64,000 bases of DNA from a virus: positions 1 through 64,000 of the IMG/VR virus record IMGVR_UViG_3300037337_000170, one strand, 5' to 3'. The first letter of the stretch is position 1. Every line of letters begins with the position of its first letter. Of this stretch, positions 28,414 to 35,256 are shown piece by piece. Made by a program: the position numbers and the translations under genes. The notes under the pieces are model-generated. The model worked only from the letters and a program-made list of their open reading frames with translations, searched no databases and was not told the origin of the DNA.

Positions 28414-29451
28414 CTAGAGTTTTAAGTTAGAATACTCTTCTTTTGTTAGAGTATAAAAACCTATGTCTCTATATGTTTTATCCTTAAGTTCTTCAAAGGT
28501 ATAATTTGATAGAAGATATTCTGATCTATTATAAGTTATTTTACATATTTTTCGATCACATTTGACACACCAATATCTAAGTTGCTGTATTATCTTGCCT
28601 GGCTCGAAATTATCTGTGGTATCTGTGATACCAAATGGGGTATGAAACCAGTACTTGAAACTCGGGTTTCTATGACCAATACTTGAGCCAGTCAATTTTT
28701 TAGTTGCTGAAACTTTTGCACCAGTGCCAGCTGGTTTAGGAACCCCTTTAAGGGCTTTAGAGATTTTTAATCTAGAAGCAGGAATCTGTGATACATTTTT
28801 GACACCATATTTTAAAATTATATTTTTCTCAAATTTTAGTTGAATGACTGGTGATTTCATGGCATTGTTAACTCCATACCTTTCTAAATTAGTTTCTTCC
28901 GCTTTTGATTTGAATTCAGGTACCTGAAAAGGATTTTCAAACCCATACCTTTCTAAATTAGTTTCTTCTATTTTTTGTTTAAATTCTGGTACTTGACCCG
29001 GATTTGCAAATCCGTATCTTTTTAAATTGGTTTTCTCAATTTTTTGTTTAGTTGATTGTAATTTCATACCATCTGTAACACCATATTTTTCTAACATTAA
29101 ATCTGAAAAATATTTTGTTCCGAATGCCATATGACCAAAATTGTTGTGTCCATTCAACCAGTCATCTGATCCCGCGCAATCATTCTTCTGAAGAAATAAT
29201 GATTCGTAATCTAGAACATTTATACCACATTCCTCTTTAGTAAGTATCTGAACTACTTCGAATGATTCTAATCCACTGTGTTGTATAAGAGCTTTAACCT
29301 TTGTAGAAGATGTTTGATAGCCATCTTCTGTCATAAAAGTATCTGGATAACAACCAACGGCCCATTTAGCTCCAGCATAAAGTTTTTGAGACTGAATGTG
29401 TCTAATAACATAAAAATATGGAGTGCGCTGATAAATAATTTTGCTGGACAT
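28414..29451 (-). CDS. GIY-YIG homing-type endonuclease with tandem NUMOD-like repeats
   Basis: 345 residues, the only minus-strand gene in 4.0-36.1 kb. N-terminal nuclease: YFYVIRHIQSQKLYAGAKWA is a variant GIY-YIG element (YVI ... LYAG), with LDYESLF holding the glutamate of the family. Then about four tandem repeats of E-x-T-N-L-x-R-Y-G-(F/V)-x-N-x-x-Q-V-P-E-F-K (residues ~120-220), the DNA-binding repeats of phage homing endonucleases. C-terminal KALKGVPKPAG resembles a NUMOD3 segment. It seems to have inserted behind promoter 13, between the dehydrogenase and epimerase genes, whose product pathway it splits. Confidence 0.8.
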   Translation of the reverse strand: MSSKIIYQRTPYFYVIRHIQSQKLYAGAKWAVGCYPDTFMTEDGYQTSSTKVKALIQHSGLESFEVVQILTKEECGINVLDYESLFLQKNDCAGSDDWLNGHNNFGHMAFGTKYFSDLMLEKYGVTDGMKLQSTKQKIEKTNLKRYGFANPGQVPEFKQKIEETNLERYGFENPFQVPEFKSKAEETNLERYGVNNAMKSPVIQLKFEKNIILKYGVKNVSQIPASRLKISKALKGVPKPAGTGAKVSATKKLTGSSIGHRNPSFKYWFHTPFGITDTTDNFEPGKIIQQLRYWCVKCDRKICKITYNRSEYLLSNYTFEELKDKTYRDIGFYTLTKEEYSNLKL

Positions 29452-29509
29452 AGTAGCCTTTCTGGGTTAGTCTAGAGGTGATAGATGTTAGAGCATCGTG
29501 ATCACCATT

Positions 29510-29538
29510 TTTACTTTTATAACAAGATGTGTTATAAT
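29510..29538 (+). promoter_or_regulatory. early promoter cassette 14
   Basis: TTTACTTTTATAA, 17-base spacer, TATAAT at 29533-29538. The TTC of other copies is replaced by AAC. Drives the epimerase gene. Confidence 0.88.
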
Positions 29539-29569
29539 TTATTTATGTAAATTTTATTTTGAAAAACTT

Positions 29570-30436
29570 ATGGAACACATTAAGAATGTACTTTGTCTCG
29601 GTGGAGCCGGTTTCATTGGCTCTAATCTCTGTGCTCGTCTAATATCTGAAGGCCATAATGTTTTAAGTGTGGATAATTATTCTACAGGAACTAGATTAAA
29701 TCATGTTCCTGGTGTTGGGTATTGCAATATAAACACAAAGGATATTCATGATCTTGAGTTTAAACCAGACTTGATATTTCACCTAGCGGAATATGCCAGA
29801 GTCGAGCAATCATTCAGTGATATGCGAACTGTATGGGATTCTAATTCAACTGGCACATTTGAAGTCTTAGAATATGCCCTTAAACATAATGCCAAACTCG
29901 TGTATGCTGGATCATCAACTAAGTTTGGTGATATTGGGGCCAATTCTTCTCCATACGCATTTACAAAAGCGAAAAATACTGAATTGGTAAAAAATTACGG
30001 TTCTTGGTATGGTCTAAAATATGCTATTACCTACTTCTATAATGTGGTAGGTAAGAATGAGATTGCAGATGGTAAATATGCCACTGTGATTGCAAAGTTT
30101 GCCAAACTATACTCAGAAGGTAAATCTTTACCAGTTACATTACCAGGAACTCAAAAACGAAACTTCACCCATGTGGACGATATTGTCGATGGGTTGATTC
30201 TAGTTGGGGCCCATGGTTACGGAGATGGATATGGTATCGGTGCACCTGAAGCATATTCTATTATTGAAATCGCGGATATGTTTGGTCTCGATATTGATTA
30301 TCAGCCCGAGGTTCGTGGTAATAGAATGGCTGCAGAACTAATGACTACCCTGACCGAGGAGTTAGGTTGGAGTGCTAAACGTAGCATTAAGGATTATATT
30401 GCTCGACTAGTCGCAAAGGATTTTGATAATGTCTGA
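29570..30436 (+). CDS. NAD-dependent nucleotide-sugar epimerase/dehydratase
   Basis: The frame is open from 29498, but ATG 29570 (MEHIKNVLCLGGAGFIGSNL) lies after the promoter start and at the expected family N-terminus, giving 288 residues. GGAGFIGSNL is the GxxGxxG NAD site; SSPYAFTKAKNTEL has the Y-x3-K catalytic pair, with the serine motif in VYAGSSTKFG. This is an extended short-chain dehydrogenase of the UDP-glucose 4-epimerase type. With the 6-dehydrogenase upstream it can produce an epimerised uronic acid donor (for example galacturonate) for the TAGT glycosyltransferase. Exact reaction is inferred. Confidence 0.85.
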   Translation: MEHIKNVLCLGGAGFIGSNLCARLISEGHNVLSVDNYSTGTRLNHVPGVGYCNINTKDIHDLEFKPDLIFHLAEYARVEQSFSDMRTVWDSNSTGTFEVLEYALKHNAKLVYAGSSTKFGDIGANSSPYAFTKAKNTELVKNYGSWYGLKYAITYFYNVVGKNEIADGKYATVIAKFAKLYSEGKSLPVTLPGTQKRNFTHVDDIVDGLILVGAHGYGDGYGIGAPEAYSIIEIADMFGLDIDYQPEVRGNRMAAELMTTLTEELGWSAKRSIKDYIARLVAKDFDNV

Positions 30437-30740
30437 TGCTCTTTATTCAGTAGGTTATGGGTATCATACTTCTGTGTGTCGTATCAATAAAGCTCTAAAA
30501 AAGAAAATTTTCAAAGGATATTTTCTTTTAGTCACCGAGTTAGATGCAGATCAGAAAAAGACAATTAATGATCTGAATAATAAATTAAACTGGGAATACG
30601 GTAGATTTACTGATGCTTTACCTGACCCATTTACTGGTCAACTGATCAAACGTATTCGCTGGTTGACCTCGGCTCCGATACCAGCCCACGCTAAGGAAGC
30701 TGTATTCCGTGTCGAGTTGTGGGGACCTGGTAAGGTGTAG
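30429..30740 (+). CDS. hypothetical protein (103 aa)
   Basis: ATG 30429 overlaps the epimerase end by 8 bases. Starts MSDALYSVGYGYHTSVCRIN; the middle FLLVTELDADQKKTINDLNN is a typical globular alpha/beta mix. No known motif. Co-transcribed with the epimerase. Confidence 0.68.
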   Translation: MSDALYSVGYGYHTSVCRINKALKKKIFKGYFLLVTELDADQKKTINDLNNKLNWEYGRFTDALPDPFTGQLIKRIRWLTSAPIPAHAKEAVFRVELWGPGKV

Positions 30741-30743
30741 AAT

Positions 30744-30772
30744 TTTACTTTTATTCTGTGGTGTGGTATTAT
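30744..30772 (+). promoter_or_regulatory. early promoter cassette 15 (TATTAT, palindromic)
   Basis: TTTACTTTTATTC, 17-base spacer, TATTAT. The -10 lies in the centre of a perfect 21-base inverted repeat (30760-30780; arms GGTGTGGTA and TACCACACC around TTA). Drives the gene at 30809. Confidence 0.85.
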
Positions 30773-30808
30773 ACCACACCTACCAACCAACACCCACTTG
30801 GAAACATC

Positions 30809-31069
30809 ATGAACTTCGACTCTTACACTTACAAGCTCCGCTATCCAATGGGTTCGGCTCATGTGGTTAAGGAAACTAAAATAGCGTACCGAGCTGAGAC
30901 TACTCGCCTTCGCGAAAAATTCAAGAATGACCTCTTCGATGATCTTGGAATTTCCGATCACCCAAAGCGGGAACGTCTTTTCGAACTTGCCCAGGAACGT
31001 GGTGACGATAACGGGCTTGAATATGTGTATAACGCAGCTCTCGACCTTCTTGACCTGATAGATCTTTAA
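30809..31069 (+). CDS. hypothetical early protein (86 aa)
   Basis: ATG 30809 (MNFDSYTYKLRYPMGSAHVV) after the promoter-15 leader with TTGGAAACATC; an upstream GTG in the same frame overlaps the promoter and is rejected. Mostly helical and charged (RLREKFKNDLFDDLG). Function unknown. Confidence 0.72.
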   Translation: MNFDSYTYKLRYPMGSAHVVKETKIAYRAETTRLREKFKNDLFDDLGISDHPKRERLFELAQERGDDNGLEYVYNAALDLLDLIDL

Positions 31070-31070
31070 T

Positions 31071-31099
31071 TTTACTTTTATTCTGTGGTGTGGTATAAT
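31071..31099 (+). promoter_or_regulatory. early promoter cassette 16
   Basis: TTTACTTTTATTC, 17-base spacer, TGGTATAAT, but the first ATG follows only 5 bases after the -10, so it predicts a leaderless or nearly leaderless mRNA for the gene at 31105. Confidence 0.9.
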
Positions 31100-31104
31100 A
31101 ACTT

Positions 31105-31278
31105 ATGAAAACACAAAAACCCATCTACCAGGATTTTAAAGTCTGGATACAAGATACTGACGGCTCTGAGAGACTTGGTGGAACTATTTGGGCGAAAGGT
31201 AAAGGACATGCTATAGCCCAATATTGCCGGCGGGGAGAGAAATTGAAAATTCTCTCGGTTGAAGCAGTATCAGTATAG
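31105..31278 (+). CDS. small hypothetical protein (57 aa), leaderless candidate
   Basis: MKTQKPIYQDFKVWIQDTDG begins a 57-residue protein with ERLGGTIWAKGKGHAIAQYC, resembling small phage proteins that carry a xWxQDTDGSER element. The ATG lies at the predicted transcription start, with no ribosome site. A leader-like ACCAGGATTTTAAA is found inside the frame but is followed by GTC, not a start codon. So either leaderless translation or a lost start. Followed by promoter 17. Confidence 0.55.
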   Translation: MKTQKPIYQDFKVWIQDTDGSERLGGTIWAKGKGHAIAQYCRRGEKLKILSVEAVSV

Positions 31279-31279
31279 A

Positions 31280-31308
31280 TTTACTTTTATTTTAGTCTAT
31301 GATATAAT
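31280..31308 (+). promoter_or_regulatory. early promoter cassette 17
   Basis: TTTACTTTTATTT, 17-base spacer, TATAAT at 31303-31308 preceded by TGA. Last copy of the family in the window. Drives the Rnl2 gene. Confidence 0.88.
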
Positions 31309-31331
31309 AACCTATCAAATCGAAAAACATC

Positions 31332-32384
31332 ATGCGAAATTTCTTCTCTTACCCATCCACCGGTCAATTTGCTAATGCCATTCGCCACACAAAGGACAAG
31401 TGTCGCTTCGAAGGTCTAACGGACTCTGGTGAGCCTATCTTCAATAACAAGCCTCTTCCAAAGGTTTTGTACCGCGGGACGGTAAAATTGCATGGCACTA
31501 ATTCGGGAATTGTGCTTGATCTGTATACCGGTGATTTCACATTTCAATCTCGTGAACGTGTCCTAACCATCGAGCAGGATAATGCTGGTTTTATGCTTGC
31601 CCAGCTGGCAAATCTAGATGTTCTGAAGACCATCTTTGCTAAGCTGAATAAACATGTAAATCCTGATGCAACTAAGATTGTTCTATTTGGTGAATGGTGT
31701 GGTGGGAATATCCAAAAGGGTGTTGCCATTACCGGTCTCTCAAAAATGATGGTAATGTTTGGCGTCAAGGTAATCATGCCCAAGAAAGATGGTTCGGATG
31801 ACTACTGGCTCGATGATCTGATTCTAGGGGAAGTGGGTAATTATCCAGAGAGCGGTATTTACAGCATCCTACATTTTCCTACATATTTCTTGGAAATCGA
31901 CTTCGAGCGTCCTGACCTAGCTCAGAATGAACTTGTGAATCTGGTCACCGCCGTTGAAAATAGTTGCCCCGTAGGTGTGGCTTTTGGTGTGGATTCTACA
32001 GGTGAAGGTCTGGTCTGGAAGCCACTGTTGAACGGCGGCGACCCTGGTACCTGGTTCAAAAGCAAGGGATCAAAACATTCTGCTTCCAAGGTCAAGACAA
32101 TATCGGCTGTTGACTCAGAAACTTTCGACACAATCAACGACTATGTTGAAATGTTTGTGACTGAAAACCGTCTTGAGCAAATGTTGGATGTTATGGTTCG
32201 TGAGAAGCTCCTACCTTTCGATATGAAGTCTATGGGGACATGGATCCGAATGGTTTTTCAAGATTGTATCAAGGAATCCCAGGAAGAACTGGTAGCTAAT
32301 CAACTTGACCCTAAGAAATTAGGTGGTCCAATTGCCAACGCTGCCCGCCGTTGGTATATTAATAAAGTCAATTCTACAGTATGA
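31332..32384 (+). CDS. rnlB: RNA ligase 2 (T4 Rnl2-like)
   Basis: 350 residues. Nucleotidyltransferase motif I is VKLHGTNSGIV with nucleophile Lys52; motif III-like LFGEWCG; motif IV GEGLVWK; motif V FKSKGSKHS. A C-terminal helical domain follows (residues ~255-350), as in Rnl2 (T4: 334 residues). Rnl2 enzymes seal nicks in double-stranded RNA and repair RNA. With the Rnl1-type ligase at the window start, the phage has two RNA repair ligases. Its TGA overlaps the start of the next small gene (ATGA). Confidence 0.92.
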   Translation: MRNFFSYPSTGQFANAIRHTKDKCRFEGLTDSGEPIFNNKPLPKVLYRGTVKLHGTNSGIVLDLYTGDFTFQSRERVLTIEQDNAGFMLAQLANLDVLKTIFAKLNKHVNPDATKIVLFGEWCGGNIQKGVAITGLSKMMVMFGVKVIMPKKDGSDDYWLDDLILGEVGNYPESGIYSILHFPTYFLEIDFERPDLAQNELVNLVTAVENSCPVGVAFGVDSTGEGLVWKPLLNGGDPGTWFKSKGSKHSASKVKTISAVDSETFDTINDYVEMFVTENRLEQMLDVMVREKLLPFDMKSMGTWIRMVFQDCIKESQEELVANQLDPKKLGGPIANAARRWYINKVNSTV

Positions 32385-32524
32385 TACTTAAGGCGGTTTT
32401 GGTTGTTTACATTGCGATCATAATAGTTTTTAATGCGTCCCTAAGTACACTACTGGCATCAATCCTACCAATCTGGGGTGCATATCTAATAATTGAATAT
32501 TTTATAAAGGAAAATTTTTCATGA
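32381..32524 (+). CDS. small membrane protein (47 aa)
   Basis: ATGA-coupled to rnlB and to the next gene. MILKAVLVVYIAIIIVFNAS plus LLASILPIWGAYLIIEYF give two hydrophobic helices, ending KENFS. Probable inner-membrane protein of unknown role. Confidence 0.62.
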   Translation: MILKAVLVVYIAIIIVFNASLSTLLASILPIWGAYLIIEYFIKENFS

Positions 32525-32661
32525 TTTATTACCGAGAATGGCAAACAGAAAAACCTAGTAAAAGTTTAATCTTCGTTTCATCCGAACGTAAATTTTACTA
32601 CTATTATTCTGGTTGGTTTCTATTTTGTTTTATTCCTCTCTATATTAAACGTGTTGGTTAA
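32521..32661 (+). CDS. small hypothetical protein (46 aa)
   Basis: Coupled by ATGA at its start and TAATG at its end. MIYYREWQTEKPSKSLIFVS, then a tyrosine run and a hydrophobic GWFLFCFIPLYIKRVG end that could be membrane-associated. Function unknown. Confidence 0.58.
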   Translation: MIYYREWQTEKPSKSLIFVSSERKFYYYYSGWFLFCFIPLYIKRVG

Positions 32662-32918
32662 TGATTAATTTCTCTGAAATCGAAAAAAATATTCTGTATA
32701 AACGGTATACAGAACCTACATATGTGGATGACGTAATTGCTCAACTGATGAATTATAAAAGGCAGCTAGATTATAATTGCCATCGCTTTATTGACCAATA
32801 CGGCCCAAAAGTCGACTCAGAAACCCCAACCAAATATACCAAATTTCTAAAAAACCAAAATGAAGAATATTCATCAATTACCCGGTTACTCAGAGTCATT
32901 GCAGCGTATGAAAAATGA
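32661..32918 (+). CDS. hypothetical protein (85 aa)
   Basis: TAATG overlap with the gene before. 85 residues (MINFSEIEKNILYKRYTEPT), helical and charged, with YKRQLDYNCHRFIDQYG. Its position before gp33 and gp59 matches small unknown genes of the T4 33-59-32 region. No family recognised. Confidence 0.7.
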   Translation: MINFSEIEKNILYKRYTEPTYVDDVIAQLMNYKRQLDYNCHRFIDQYGPKVDSETPTKYTKFLKNQNEEYSSITRLLRVIAAYEK

Positions 32919-32967
32919 AACCTTTGTAGTAATGACCCCTGAGGTTTTTGCTGGTGGCGAGGTTAAA

Positions 32968-33201
32968 ATGACCGATAACATTCTTTTCAAGACGGCTTCA
33001 GATTTTAGTCAATTTGTTGAGACTGAAGCCAATAAACAAGATATGTCTTGCACCGATGTGATTCTTGCATATTGTGACTCTAAAGATATTGATCCTGATG
33101 CTATCGCAAAGCTAGTAAATAGCTCACTAAAGGGCAAACTAGAAAACGAAATGATTCAGAGCGGCTTAATGAGCGCCCACAATACACTAGACAACTTCTA
33201 A
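32968..33201 (+). CDS. 33: late transcription coactivator gp33-like
   Basis: The frame is open from 32860, but ATG 32968 has GGCGAGGTTAAA upstream and gives 77 residues. CTDVILAYCDSKDIDPDAIA, then KLVNSSLKGKLENEM, matches the phage late-coactivator family (gp33), which joins the host RNA polymerase, the late sigma gp55 and the sliding clamp. The C-terminus NTLDNF is a plausible clamp-binding tail. Gene order 33-59-32 is as in T4. T4-type late promoters are present in the window. Longer starts at 32860 or 32908 lack a ribosome site. Confidence 0.75.
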   Translation: MTDNILFKTASDFSQFVETEANKQDMSCTDVILAYCDSKDIDPDAIAKLVNSSLKGKLENEMIQSGLMSAHNTLDNF

Positions 33202-33205
33202 TAGT

Positions 33206-33778
33206 ATGAATGGATTTGCACTGTGGAAGATTCATCGGGCGGTAGGCATGCACTTCACCGATAAGAATTATGACCTATTCAAATATAACGGTCGGTTCAA
33301 TCGGGATAATGAATATGCCTTTGGAAAAGTATCTCGCCGGAATACCTATGAGTTTATGTCTTCAAAGTTTGAGCGTCCTTATGACTCGGTAGAGTACTTT
33401 GTTTCAAACTTAATCTATACCTCTTCGGACGAAGCATTTACTGCTACTGCATGGGATAATAATAAAAGGTGGATCCGGGAAAAAGAATCCTTAACCAAAC
33501 TCATCTCAGATGACCTAGAGAAGTTAGACTTTGAGGTTGACTTGCATGATGAAACTATGCCAAATCTTCTGAAGATGATTGTGTCAAACCAGATTATCCC
33601 ACAGACCGCAGTCGCTTTAAATGAGATAATTCCATTCTTGGATGAATGGAATTCTAAAGTTTATTTTGGGTTCCACCAAAATGTAGTAAAATTGTCCAAG
33701 TTGTCCCGCTTTTGTAAGTACAACAAGTCCCGTATCGAATCCATTATCCTAGAGAAAACAAGTGAAAAATCGTCCTGA
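33206..33778 (+). CDS. 59: helicase loader gp59-like
   Basis: 190 residues. ALWKIHRAVGMHFTDKNYDL followed by FKYNGRFN matches the N-terminus of gp59 of T4-like phages (family pattern: helix, then hHFTs..YDfFKYNG). The rest is helical (LTKLISDDLEKLDFEVDLHD). gp59 loads the gp41 helicase on gp32-coated forks. Its position between gp33 and gp32 is the same as in T4, which raises confidence. T4 gp59 is 217 residues. Confidence 0.82.
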   Translation: MNGFALWKIHRAVGMHFTDKNYDLFKYNGRFNRDNEYAFGKVSRRNTYEFMSSKFERPYDSVEYFVSNLIYTSSDEAFTATAWDNNKRWIREKESLTKLISDDLEKLDFEVDLHDETMPNLLKMIVSNQIIPQTAVALNEIIPFLDEWNSKVYFGFHQNVVKLSKLSRFCKYNKSRIESIILEKTSEKSS

Positions 33779-33935
33779 ATTCAAATCCGCAGAGCATCGC
33801 CGTGAAAAGATTACTGAACATAGTAATCTGGAAAGTCGAAAGTCTATCCGTGACAAACGGTTTTATGTTATTGATGATGACTATGAAATTTATCAGTTGA
33901 TGTCAGATGAAATTAAGGACGATGAAAAAGAATAA
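33762..33935 (+). CDS. small charged protein (57 aa), GTG start
   Basis: GTG at 33762 overlaps the gp59 end by 17 bases and follows AGAGAAAACAA. The 57 residues (KNRPEFKSAEHRREKITEHS ... ends IKDDEKE) are highly charged and basic first, then acidic. In T4 a small DNA-binding protein (dsbA) lies in this region, but no similarity can be claimed. Confidence 0.5.
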   Translation: MKNRPEFKSAEHRREKITEHSNLESRKSIRDKRFYVIDDDYEIYQLMSDEIKDDEKE

Positions 33936-33937
33936 AG

Positions 33938-33970
33938 TTTATTTTTATATTTTAAGAGCCATGGTATAAT
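33938..33970 (+). promoter_or_regulatory. degenerate early-type promoter before gp32
   Basis: TTTATTTTTAT resembles the cassette -35 with one change, and TGGTATAAT is a perfect extended -10, but the spacer is 21 instead of 17 bases. It may work through the extended -10 alone or with an activator, as a middle promoter would. Confidence 0.5.
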
Positions 33971-33982
33971 TGACTCAAGGTG

Positions 33983-33990
33983 TATAAATA
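33983..33990 (+). promoter_or_regulatory. T4-type late promoter before gp32
   Basis: TATAAATA, exact late consensus, 90 bases before the gp32 ATG. Transcription would start around 33996, at the first pairing arm of the leader structure. Confidence 0.7.
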
Positions 33991-33995
33991 AAACG

Positions 33996-34067
33996 ACTAC
34001 CACAACCATCCTGGTCGGTAGTTTATCCAGGTCCTTGTGGCCTACAACAATAGGTACTTAATGTACC
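33996..34067 (+). promoter_or_regulatory. gp32 leader: pseudoknot-like structure and SD hairpin
   Basis: Complementary arms: ACTACC (33996-34001) with GGTAGT (34017-34022); CCTGG (34010-34014) with CCAGG (34027-34031); CCACAA (34000-34005) with TTGTGG (34035-34040). The second and third nest in one stem, and GGTAGT in its loop can pair with the upstream ACTACC, giving a pseudoknot. GGTAC (34053-34057) and GTACC (34063-34067) form a hairpin just before the ribosome site GGAAAG. T4 gp32 represses its own translation by binding a leader pseudoknot; this leader looks equivalent. Function is inferred. Confidence 0.65.
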
Positions 34068-34079
34068 GGAAAGAAACTC

Positions 34080-34973
34080 ATGTCCTTATCAATTGCAGAC
34101 CTACGCGCTCTACGCTCTAAAGGTTTCGGTGATGTAACCGCCGCATTAAACAAAAAAAGTGAATATGCCAAGGATGACGAAGGCTACTTTAAATTAACGG
34201 CTGACAAGGCTGGTAATTCCTCTGCTGTCATTCGATTCCTACCTAAGCACGTCGATGATGAACTACCTTGGGTCACATACTACACCCATGGTATTCAGGG
34301 TGACAATGGCAAATGGCTAATCGATAATTGCCCAACCTCTATTGGTCAACCATGCCCCGTCTGTGAAGCCACCCGCAAACTATATCAGGGTTCTGAGGAT
34401 GATAAAAAAATTGGTGCAAAGCGCAAACGCCGCCAATCTTATGTAGCCAACGTGTTGGTTATTTCTGACCCAAAAAATCCAGAAAATAACGGAAAGGTTG
34501 CTCCATTCAAATTCGGCAAAAAGATCTTTGAAAAGATGATGGGTGCAATTCAACCAACCTTTGAAGATGATACCCCAGTTAATATCTTCGATCTTTGGGA
34601 AGGTGCTGCATTCAAACTACGCATGCGTAAAGTAGAAGGTTATCCTAACTACGATCAGAGCAATTTTGAGTCGCCATCTGAAATTGCTGATTCCGATGAT
34701 GCTATTCTAAAGATTATGAATCAGGTTACCTCTCTGCGTCCTATTATAGCACCTTCTAATTTCAAGTCATACGCTGAACTAGCAACTAAACTAGCCAGTA
34801 TTGATGCAGATGGCGGTGGCGGTTCGACCGCAGAAAAGATTGTTGAACAGATGCGCTCTGAGCCAACCAAACCCGCTAAGGCTATTGATACACCTGCTAA
34901 GACTGCACCTTTGTCAGCTGTTGATGAAGATGAAGATCTAAATGCATATTTTGCAAGTATGGCAAAAAGCTAA
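34080..34973 (+). CDS. 32: single-stranded DNA-binding protein gp32
   Basis: 297 residues (T4: 301). N-terminal basic LAST-like segment (DLRALRSKGFGDVTAALNKK), OB-fold core with the zinc site THG...NCPTSIGQPCPVCEA (His plus three Cys, T4 spacing), aromatic DNA-contact residues, then a linker rich in Ala, Pro and Lys and an acidic tail (SAVDEDEDLNAYFASMAKS) that recruits partner proteins such as gp59 and the polymerase. It coats ssDNA in replication, recombination and repair. The long leader with paired elements suggests autogenous control. Confidence 0.95.
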   Translation: MSLSIADLRALRSKGFGDVTAALNKKSEYAKDDEGYFKLTADKAGNSSAVIRFLPKHVDDELPWVTYYTHGIQGDNGKWLIDNCPTSIGQPCPVCEATRKLYQGSEDDKKIGAKRKRRQSYVANVLVISDPKNPENNGKVAPFKFGKKIFEKMMGAIQPTFEDDTPVNIFDLWEGAAFKLRMRKVEGYPNYDQSNFESPSEIADSDDAILKIMNQVTSLRPIIAPSNFKSYAELATKLASIDADGGGGSTAEKIVEQMRSEPTKPAKAIDTPAKTAPLSAVDEDEDLNAYFASMAKS

Positions 34974-34985
34974 GTTGTAAAAGCT

Positions 34986-35005
34986 ACTGGGTCAGGTGAC
35001 CCAGT
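34986..35005 (+). terminator. stem-loop after gp32
   Basis: ACTGGGTC-AGGT-GACCCAGT is a perfect 8-base stem with a 4-base loop, 12 bases after the gp32 stop. No T run follows, so it may act as an mRNA-stabilising hairpin or weak terminator. Confidence 0.6.
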
Positions 35006-35032
35006 AATTCAACCCCTACTTTGAACTTAACA

Positions 35033-35197
35033 ATGAATAATCAAGAACTTATTACTGAACTAGAATTGATGTACAAAAAACTAATTAGTCTAGGAAGTTA
35101 TGATAGAGCGCAGGCAGTGTTACTGAAACTTTCTGACTTAAAAACTCAGAATGAATCAAGTACTACTATTGACGGTAAAATTATCCTACTAGGATAA
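35033..35197 (+). CDS. small hypothetical protein (54 aa)
   Basis: MNNQELITELELMYKKLISL begins a 54-residue, mainly helical peptide with SYDRAQAVLLKLSDLK. It lies between the gp32 hairpin and a strong terminator. AACTTAACA before the ATG is a poor ribosome site. Function unknown. Confidence 0.6.
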   Translation: MNNQELITELELMYKKLISLGSYDRAQAVLLKLSDLKTQNESSTTIDGKIILLG

Positions 35198-35201
35198 ACC
35201 A

Positions 35202-35222
35202 GGGAGCTTCGGCTCCCTTTTT
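35202..35222 (+). terminator. strong rho-independent terminator
   Basis: GGGAGC-TTCG-GCTCCC followed by TTTTT. Separates the replication block from the structural block. Confidence 0.9.
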
Positions 35223-35256
35223 GTTATGGTAAATACAAAAATATTTTATATAAATC

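Noticed and set aside
35249-35256. TATAAATC as a late promoter
   Set aside because: One mismatch and directly followed by the ATG of the gene, leaving no room for a transcript start before it.
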